From a virus: a DNA stretch of 40,868 bases. Below, piece by piece: positions 37,101 through 40,868 of this stretch. The DNA is taken from the IMG/VR virus record IMGVR_UViG_3300030090_003269, positions 10,622 to 51,489 of that record; one strand, written 5' to 3'. The notes below the pieces were generated by a model, which was given only the letters and a program-made list of their open reading frames with translations, was not told the origin of the DNA and did no database searches. How positions within the stretch are numbered: the first letter of the stretch is position 1; every line of letters begins with the position of its first letter. The position numbers and the translations under genes are program-made.

Positions 37101-38774
37101 ATATCAAGAATTGAAGAAGGATATACTAATCCTGGTGATATATGGGATACTGGAAATATAAAATATGATTTAGTAGATGCTACTGGTAGAGTTGGTAGAA
37201 TTAAGTTTTTTAAAGATTTTATAGAAAACGCTGATATAATATTTAGTAAAGAAAACATGAATAAAATTAGAGCGGCATTTGGTGATAATTTTGTTGAAGC
37301 ACTAGAAGACATGTTATATAGAGTTAAAAATGGAACTAACAGGCCTGCGGGTAAAAATAAACAAGTTAATGCTTGGTTAGATTGGATTAATGGTTCAGTT
37401 GGTGCAACAATGTTCTTTAACATTAGATCAGCAATATTACAGCAAATATCTTTTGTTAATTTTATTAACTTTGCAGACAATAATATATTTGCCGCTGCTA
37501 AAGCTTTTGCTAATCAAAAACAATTTTGGCAAGATTTTTCTTTTATATTTAATTCTTCTTTTTTAAAACAAAGACGATCTGGTGCATCGTTTGATGTTAA
37601 CGCTAGTGAAATCGCTAGAGAGGTTTCTAGATCAAAAAACCCTGTTAGAGCAGCAATAAAATATATATTAAACTTAGGTTTTTTACCTACACAAATGGGT
37701 GATAGTTTTGCAATTGCTGTTGGTGGTGCTAGTTTTTTAAGAAATAGAATTAATACTTATTTAAACCAAGGTTTAAGTAAAACAGAAGCGGAAACAAAAG
37801 CTTTTAATGATTTTATGGAAGTCGCTGAATCAACACAACAGTCAGCTAGGCCAGACATGTTATCTATGCAGCAAACTTCTGTTTTAGGTAGATTAATACT
37901 AGCTTTTCAAAATGTTACTTCTCAGTATGTTAGATTAATTAAAAAGTCTGGATTAGATTTAATTAATAGAAGAAAATCACCACCATACACAACACAAGCT
38001 CAAAGTGATAAGGCTAATATATCTAAAATAATATATTATGGAGCTGTTCAAAGTATAATATTTTATGGATTACAATCTGCTGTACTTGCAGCGCTAATGG
38101 AAGATGAAGACGAAAAAAGCGAAAAAATACTTAAAACTAAAAAAGATAGAATTTTACAAGGAACTATTGATAGTATACTAAAAGGTTCTGGTGTTGGTGG
38201 GGCAGTTATTTCTACTCTTAAAAATTACGCTATAAAACTAGAAGAAAACGCAAAAAGTAAAGAGTTTTTTAAAACACCAGCTTGGGAAGAGTTATTGCAG
38301 TTATCTCCACCTATTGGTATTAAAATAAGAAAGTTAAGATCTGCTGAAAGAAGCTTACAGTGGAATAAAGATGCTTCAAAATTAATGAGCAAATTTGATT
38401 TAGATAATCCAACATACGAAATATCAACTCAGGTTGTTGAAGCTTTAACAAATGTGCCTTTAGCTAGATTACATAGAAAATTACAAAACATACAAGCTGG
38501 TTTAGATAGCGAAAATAAATGGTGGCAAAGAGTTGCTGTATTATCTGGTTGGAGTAGATGGGATGTAGGTATTGAAAAAGAAACTTTGAAAGAAGCTAAA
38601 GAAGAATCTAAGAGAATAAAGAACGAAAAAAATAAACTAAAAAACAAAGAAAAAAGTAAAAAAGAACAAAAAAGAAAAAATCTTTTAGACATAGGTGATA
38701 ATGCACCTGTAATAGAAAAAGAAACTAAAAAGAAAAAGAAAAAGAAAAAAATACGTATGCTAGATATAGACTAG
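31200..38774 (+). CDS. Giant multidomain polyvalent-type protein (HELLH, PD-(D/E)XK-like, HAD)
   Basis: The 2524-residue protein begins with a short domain (MFEFDGDEYTLEELQGYAKQQ). Residues about 340-520 are Gly-rich and mildly hydrophobic, possibly membrane-active. Visible domains in order: a metallopeptidase-like helix HELLH at 725-729; a helical part with a faint sigma-2-like stretch at about 930-990; and a nuclease-like fold with the PD...ExK pattern (PD 1387-1388, E1401, K1403). Then comes a HAD phosphatase domain with motif I D1635-F-D-D-T1639, T1714 (LTARP), K1751 and D1770-D1771. The C-terminal part has a hydrophobic helix near 2285 and ends in a Lys run. Such phage fusions are called polyvalent proteins and may travel with the DNA. 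No linker processing is proven. Confidence 0.7.
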   Translation: MFEFDGDEYTLEELQGYAKQQNMDFETYLKELKSLGLKEKESQTMYPWSGSQFVSGTDRLVSANEPKFMSTVKDGQFVNLYEGNELQEPQETTVLTSEQEELKTFLEKEYTRPTNELGYTRPAFWHENYNNSEEGKKHANRIYSMTSDGYHFNQDEDDGVKHLEKSLKKAGLANEFEVKTSGGIFTHRITVTHRATGYSREFNAQLDGDQGKKEFKRFQDWAANPKETTSERDKRILSREVGFEVPDWWIETSTMLADNVLGLIQGTMYTVESEKIADGIAQGKTIDELIQEGEIWAGHQAFSHVRGRLNRFEDPHFNEDGSQADVVDLIDQGKYADAGNLASSQAVSNIYSFLISAVNPLAGAGTIAVSSYGENFKENIDRRLDPANITEEDLSNLRENAFYKAGAEFVGEYLGARFFRGVVGLGRKGTTEEAVKEYSRGFINRGLRGFGLGFTGEFVAEGITNNLQQAADQGVYGDEKTFRDYWRGFINDGLIGGLLGGPISGGMRATNATYKNDIYKLLAPKKWQSEMLDLNLRILNAKEEINNATGRTRELYQERLDRLEQMKAAKEKQLNATFDNKTDTEMLEYAKKIDRISKLFDIYVDRKQSISTRNDAKKEISDLYNELNQDHVGFINAKTEIEIGKVLKARELLDSRKGIRGFGKDLVIKYLNTDEEVEAAIKESGESDLSKADGMFMGVNADGKSTIYINTRVASMTGATNVLGHELLHYIFSKNFKTDNASMKPLVDAFKTYLVESGNSAYLKRIEDRMKSNGYFDQDGNIKENYLEEYFQLFSDLIEKNEIKLKEDSKGTKPLTKAFTDKFVALGLKSVKLETGKDVFDFLRLYTKNVNRKGLLGSITKRTITRVQLESSKVAKADGKKKKAFSMSKDATDAVNEIGRMGWNSETWKTQGSDYAIKTLQEERMLDALIRSKYKADVVPENFVDLVYSELVGHIKNFNPEKNDNLFGWINSQIANKAGNVYNREFKKKEQEKTAKDVDSRTKEGDVKVQVAAEKDTRIDAFEEQDLSPAARAQRKTDTKEEKTSKFRNKLGIKTGSDLYNKILDAATKSLLRAYQAGTSVRNIQRKLRDEANLYLFKDIKNFLGAKEYIKNLKEFRVPIIDAMFTADLVQMERNLPNNERVFTKFVRKLTTIEDVQSAIDQNLLPPSAINIIKKGTAVSLYKKVMPTQEQFLGFFDIPTINPKTGARSGKRGTRKDALAKAIAGSLSFDATMQVAQSTEVVNKRAEIAALKGETLAQDNIEQLAAEIGRDPSVKFSYTNDAQTNSYIDKGLYNLLINVKDTKGMSYRVALKELINSNIYSIEKLKNIPEIRKSLNEQILLRQKEGLKSKPTSYYLEQHVINNFASLSNNNAFINLVLDQVAEGVNPDVSLEIDGMTLGVEVKADTGRGPARTVYLDIDGIINGDINIAGNKESLNPEKIEQLIKKTIPALKKIKKLLSEEFKIKKFNLSSARGESQTLIPEAAWQRIKKQRLDAEIASFVFVDSDFVNFDYLNKEIPSFYINMGNAGLFTTTTFDPLKTGASNFAGVPIPLTVRVVASKPSAQPGMRRLSLKVETQLDSKTFPKQPINLFKQNDVNKIGNKFSKSSQSGVSTLNKAIKFSRSSKNKTKGITVLDFDDTLATTKSMINFTRPDGTTGKLNAEQYASTYEDLLGKGYKFDFSEFSKVVKGKTAPLFNKAMKLQGKFGPKNMFVLTARPADSAPAIRDFLKSKGLNIPLENITGLANSTAESKALWIANKVAEGYNDFYFADDALQNVQAVKNMLDQFDVKSKVQQAKTKFSNSMNTEFNKILEQVTGIEAIKRFSDAKARRRGKRKGMFRIFVPPSHEDFIGLLYNFMGKGELGNKHREFFENALIKPLNRAYRELNRAKQAIANDYKSLLKSMPQVKNVLTKEILDGDFTTEDAIRVYLWNKAGFEIPGLSKTDQKQLVDYIKNDSDLLTFAEAVGKISRIEEGYTNPGDIWDTGNIKYDLVDATGRVGRIKFFKDFIENADIIFSKENMNKIRAAFGDNFVEALEDMLYRVKNGTNRPAGKNKQVNAWLDWINGSVGATMFFNIRSAILQQISFVNFINFADNNIFAAAKAFANQKQFWQDFSFIFNSSFLKQRRSGASFDVNASEIAREVSRSKNPVRAAIKYILNLGFLPTQMGDSFAIAVGGASFLRNRINTYLNQGLSKTEAETKAFNDFMEVAESTQQSARPDMLSMQQTSVLGRLILAFQNVTSQYVRLIKKSGLDLINRRKSPPYTTQAQSDKANISKIIYYGAVQSIIFYGLQSAVLAALMEDEDEKSEKILKTKKDRILQGTIDSILKGSGVGGAVISTLKNYAIKLEENAKSKEFFKTPAWEELLQLSPPIGIKIRKLRSAERSLQWNKDASKLMSKFDLDNPTYEISTQVVEALTNVPLARLHRKLQNIQAGLDSENKWWQRVAVLSGWSRWDVGIEKETLKEAKEESKRIKNEKNKLKNKEKSKKEQKRKNLLDIGDNAPVIEKETKKKKKKKKIRMLDID

Positions 38775-38807
38775 TAAAGAATTAAAAAAATAAGTGATTA
38801 TATAACA

Positions 38808-39908
38808 ATGGTGAAAAGACTAATAATAATATTAATAACAATACTTTTAGTGGCTTGTTCTGTTCCAAAAACTTGTTGTGGGCAAAGTCTTAATAATGAA
38901 GAACTTAAGAATCTTTTAAAATTTTCTACATTTTATGCTGCTGTAAACGGCGGTACATCATTGTCTGATGTTGATGTTTTTTCTGTAGATAACGGTTTAT
39001 CTACACAAACAATATCAACTCCTTATGATTATAATTTTACCATAGGTTTACGTAAGATAGCTCGGTTTGGATATGAAAATAAAGCGCAGACTTTTTATGA
39101 TGGCACGGAATCTAATTACAGTGATGCGGCTACTGTTGGTAAGGTTAAAGGAGTTGAATATTTGTTTGAAGTAGATTATAAAAGACAAGAAGGTAAAAAC
39201 TATATGGATCAACATCATTTTATTAGGTTTAGCTCTGATGAAGGTTGTCCAGATGAGTTGTGTGTAAACTTTTTTGCATTAAAATTAGAGTATCTTGAGG
39301 ATGGTTTTGCTGACGTAAAATATTTTGAAATGTCAGAAAGATATAGACATAGAGATGGTAGGCATTTGTCTTGGAACGTAGGTCTAGTACATCGACTTGC
39401 AGAGCCATACGGTTATAACGCTTTAGATGAGTGGATGTTAAGTAATGGTAACATACATTACACCTATTTAGCTTTACAAGAAGGTTATAATGTAGACGTG
39501 GCTAACTCAATATATAAAGATCCAAGTGGTAATACTGTTGCAACAAGCGCTGAGGTGTGGGAGGCTGTTGTTATACCACAAGTTTTATCAGATTATACAG
39601 AAAGAAAAAGAAATGAATTAAAAAAATTAATACAGCACTCGCTTGTTGTAGGTTTTGATTATTACAAATATAACAAAAATACTTGGTTGCATGCTTGGGC
39701 TAGTTTAATGCCATATCACTATGATGATGGTAGTGAGTTTAGTTATCACAATTATGTTGATGGCCAATGGTATGACTATTCGGGCGGTTTAATATATGGA
39801 ATAAAAGTAAACAAACAGTTAGGTTATTTTGTGGAAGGTAAATATAATAAATATTGGAACCGTGAATGGTACGATTTTAAACTAGGATTAAATTACACAA
39901 TTTTTTAA
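38808..39908 (+). CDS. Phage-encoded lipoprotein or outer-membrane protein
   Basis: The 366-residue protein starts with a signal peptide (MVKRLIIILITILL) and a lipobox L14-V15-A16-C17, so it should be exported and possibly lipidated. The mature part is rich in aromatic, amphipathic strands (FYAAVNGGTSLSD, YNFTIGLRKIARFGYENKA, FVEGKYNKYWNREWYDF). It ends in LNYTIF, a C-terminal aromatic residue typical of outer-membrane barrels. It recalls proteins conserved in marine Bacteroidetes phages. Possible roles include superinfection exclusion, an outer-membrane partner in lysis, or envelope modification. Neighbours are a one-TM coil and an exported thioredoxin-fold protein. Whether it is lipid-anchored, a barrel, or both cannot be decided by eye. 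Confidence 0.7.
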   Translation: MVKRLIIILITILLVACSVPKTCCGQSLNNEELKNLLKFSTFYAAVNGGTSLSDVDVFSVDNGLSTQTISTPYDYNFTIGLRKIARFGYENKAQTFYDGTESNYSDAATVGKVKGVEYLFEVDYKRQEGKNYMDQHHFIRFSSDEGCPDELCVNFFALKLEYLEDGFADVKYFEMSERYRHRDGRHLSWNVGLVHRLAEPYGYNALDEWMLSNGNIHYTYLALQEGYNVDVANSIYKDPSGNTVATSAEVWEAVVIPQVLSDYTERKRNELKKLIQHSLVVGFDYYKYNKNTWLHAWASLMPYHYDDGSEFSYHNYVDGQWYDYSGGLIYGIKVNKQLGYFVEGKYNKYWNREWYDFKLGLNYTIF

Positions 39909-39909
39909 A

Positions 39910-40200
39910 ATGACAAAAGAATTAAATGAAGACACGTCTTTTAAATTAAGTATAAAGACAATAATAGCTTTAGGTTTTGGTATTGCTACTATAGTTGGTA
40001 TGTGGTTTGCTTTACAAGCGGATATAGCAGAGGCAAAAGAATTACCTGTTATACCACCACCACCAGATCCAGAGGTTACACGTATGGAGTTTGACATGAA
40101 AGACCAAATGATACGTAACACTATTATGGAAACCAAAAAAGATGTTGAAGAAATAAAAGAATCTTTGGAAAAAATAGAAGATAAATTATATAATAGATAA
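39910..40200 (+). CDS. One-TM coiled-coil protein (spanin-like in layout)
   Basis: The 96-residue protein has a cytoplasmic N-terminus and one membrane helix at about 16-35 (KTIIALGFGIATIVGMWFAL). A Pro-rich hinge (PVIPPPPDPE) follows, and a charged coiled coil at about 57-95 (DVEEIKESLEKIEDKLYNR). This layout (TM, Pro-rich linker, periplasmic coil) resembles inner-membrane spanin subunits and other envelope-bridging proteins. The upstream gene is a lipoprotein candidate, so an i-spanin/o-spanin pair is conceivable but not shown. The stop shares one base with the next ATG (AATGG), so expression is coupled. Confidence 0.6.
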   Translation: MTKELNEDTSFKLSIKTIIALGFGIATIVGMWFALQADIAEAKELPVIPPPPDPEVTRMEFDMKDQMIRNTIMETKKDVEEIKESLEKIEDKLYNR

Positions 40201-40562
40201 TGGAAAAATCTGATATAGCTTGGCCACAATATGTTATTTATATATTAGTAATGTTATTTGTGTTTTTTGCTAGTACAAGTAACGCTCAAATAACAGCAAC
40301 ACATTTTAACGCTGGTTGGAACGAAGCAAACAGTTGTAAATGGTTTATGGGTTTAAAAGACTGTAAAACACTTTCAACTGTTGATATTGCTAAAAACCCT
40401 GACGACGCAAAAAAATATAAAATAGCATCTGTACCTACGATTATAATATTTAAAGACGGTGAGGAAGTTGCTAGGTTTCAAGCTGATCTTAGTTTTACAC
40501 TAGCAGCAACAAAAAAAGAAGTACAAGAAAAAATAGATGAAGTAATAATGAGTGATTTTTAA
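40200..40562 (+). CDS. Exported thioredoxin-fold protein lacking CxxC
   Basis: The 120-residue protein has a hydrophobic N-terminal segment (about 10-24) and a likely signal cleavage near SNA|Q (27-30). A thioredoxin-like domain follows: strand ITATHFNAGW, helix NEANSCKW, strand with VDIAKNPDDAKKYKI, the cis-proline region ASVPTIIIF (P79, T80), DGEEVARFQ and a closing helix. The usual CxxC is absent; C46 and C55 are eight residues apart (CKWFMGLKDC). It is thus unlikely to be a classical thiol oxidoreductase, though a C46-C55 pair could form a structural or redox disulfide. A periplasmic chaperone or adaptor role is possible. Confidence 0.75.
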   Translation: MEKSDIAWPQYVIYILVMLFVFFASTSNAQITATHFNAGWNEANSCKWFMGLKDCKTLSTVDIAKNPDDAKKYKIASVPTIIIFKDGEEVARFQADLSFTLAATKKEVQEKIDEVIMSDF

Positions 40563-40563
40563 T

Positions 40564-40868
40564 ATGTTAGGAAGCGAAAAACAAAACAATATGTTTAAAA
40601 CATCAAAACGTGGTTACGTTCAAAAAAACCATCCATATCCTATTACTAGCTGTGGTAGACGTAGACCTTTTTTGATGCGTGATAATGATATTGAAAATAG
40701 TAGCTCACCATTAGAAAAAAGAAAACGTAAAAAAAGTAACGAACCTAGAAAAACAACTAAAGGTAAAGGTCGTAACTTTAGAACAGTCAAGGAGGGTGCT
40801 GGGATGACTTCTAAGGGAGTTAAAGAATATAGACGTAAAAACCCTGGAAGTAAGCTTAAAACAGCTGT
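40564..40868 (+). CDS. Basic protein with GMTxxGVxxYRRxNPGSKL motif (3' truncated)
   Basis: ATG 40564, one base after the preceding stop, opens a frame with no stop to the window end (101 codons plus two bases). The N-terminal part is basic (SCGRRRPFLMR, KRKRKKSNEPRKTTKGKGR). The conserved-looking stretch GAGMTSKGVKEYRRKNPGSK follows. This motif belongs to a small basic protein family common in marine phages (I know it as the type annotated DUF6321); its function is unknown. After LKTAV the family usually continues with Lys-rich sequence. The open phase here (two bases left) is exactly the phase of the truncated frame at 1-265, which begins PTKAKTKLK. The joined protein would be plausible but is unproven. 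Confidence 0.75.
   Translation, partial: MLGSEKQNNMFKTSKRGYVQKNHPYPITSCGRRRPFLMRDNDIENSSSPLEKRKRKKSNEPRKTTKGKGRNFRTVKEGAGMTSKGVKEYRRKNPGSKLKTA

Noticed and set aside
37049-37480. 143-codon frame on the - strand
   Set aside because: Lies wholly inside the giant + strand gene, has no leader and no recognisable domain.
1-40868. tRNA genes, CRISPR arrays, attachment sites, IS elements
   Set aside because: Gene gaps are at most about 70 bases and none holds a cloverleaf, spaced direct repeats or transposase.
1-40868. Direct terminal repeat marking genome ends
   Set aside because: The first and last 30 bases share no overlap that I can see; only frame continuity supports joining.

Overview
The window reads as one tightly packed block of genes, all on the + strand, from a tailed phage with a podovirus-like virion. 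The host is probably a marine member of the Bacteroidetes, most likely a flavobacterium. Four things support this. The DNA is very AT-rich. Most starts sit behind A/T-rich leaders (for example AAATAAAAATATG) with no Shine-Dalgarno sequence, as is usual in Bacteroidetes. The nozzle protein ends in cysteine repeats built on GC.DP.A.NYDP.A and DDGSC, a repeat I know from secreted proteins of marine flavobacteria. The gene families recall uncultured marine phages from metagenomes. TAA, TAG and TGA all end genes here, so there is no sign of stop-codon reassignment. I recognise no tRNA, CRISPR array, IS element or integrase.

Layout. 1-1456: end of a basic protein, a small HExxH (metallopeptidase-like) protein and a holin-like membrane protein, then small structural-type genes. 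1456-4671: appendage genes, with a repeat-built fibre and a LamG-like lectin. 4694-5761: small accessory genes, including a two-barrel protein resembling GroES. 5706-8129: packaging genes, a probable small terminase and a large terminase that is broken in frame near 7580. 8135-13257: portal, acidic scaffold and major capsid protein, followed by a strong UUCG hairpin terminator. 13325-16446: head-completion and ring/adaptor proteins. 16450-28159: a 3029-residue nozzle/stabilisation protein and two further structural genes. 28213-38774: a cupin, two probable internal virion proteins and a 2524-residue multidomain protein with HELLH, PD-(D/E)XK-like and HAD motifs. 38808-40868: envelope genes, namely a lipoprotein or outer-membrane barrel, a one-TM coiled-coil protein, an exported thioredoxin-fold protein without CxxC, and a basic protein cut by the window end.

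How it works together. Terminase, portal, scaffold and capsid protein build and fill the head. The ring proteins and nozzle close it, and the fibre, lectin and Cys-rich repeats probably contact the host. The Ala/Gln-rich protein, the EF-hand protein and the giant multidomain protein are the best candidates for ejected internal proteins. The envelope cassette and holin probably serve lysis or alter the infected cell's surface.

Two points matter most. The partial genes at the two ends join in frame into one plausible protein, so the window may be a closed, circularly permuted genome; if so, it carries no recognisable replication gene. The large terminase is interrupted at its nuclease domain, either by a real deletion or by a sequencing or assembly error.
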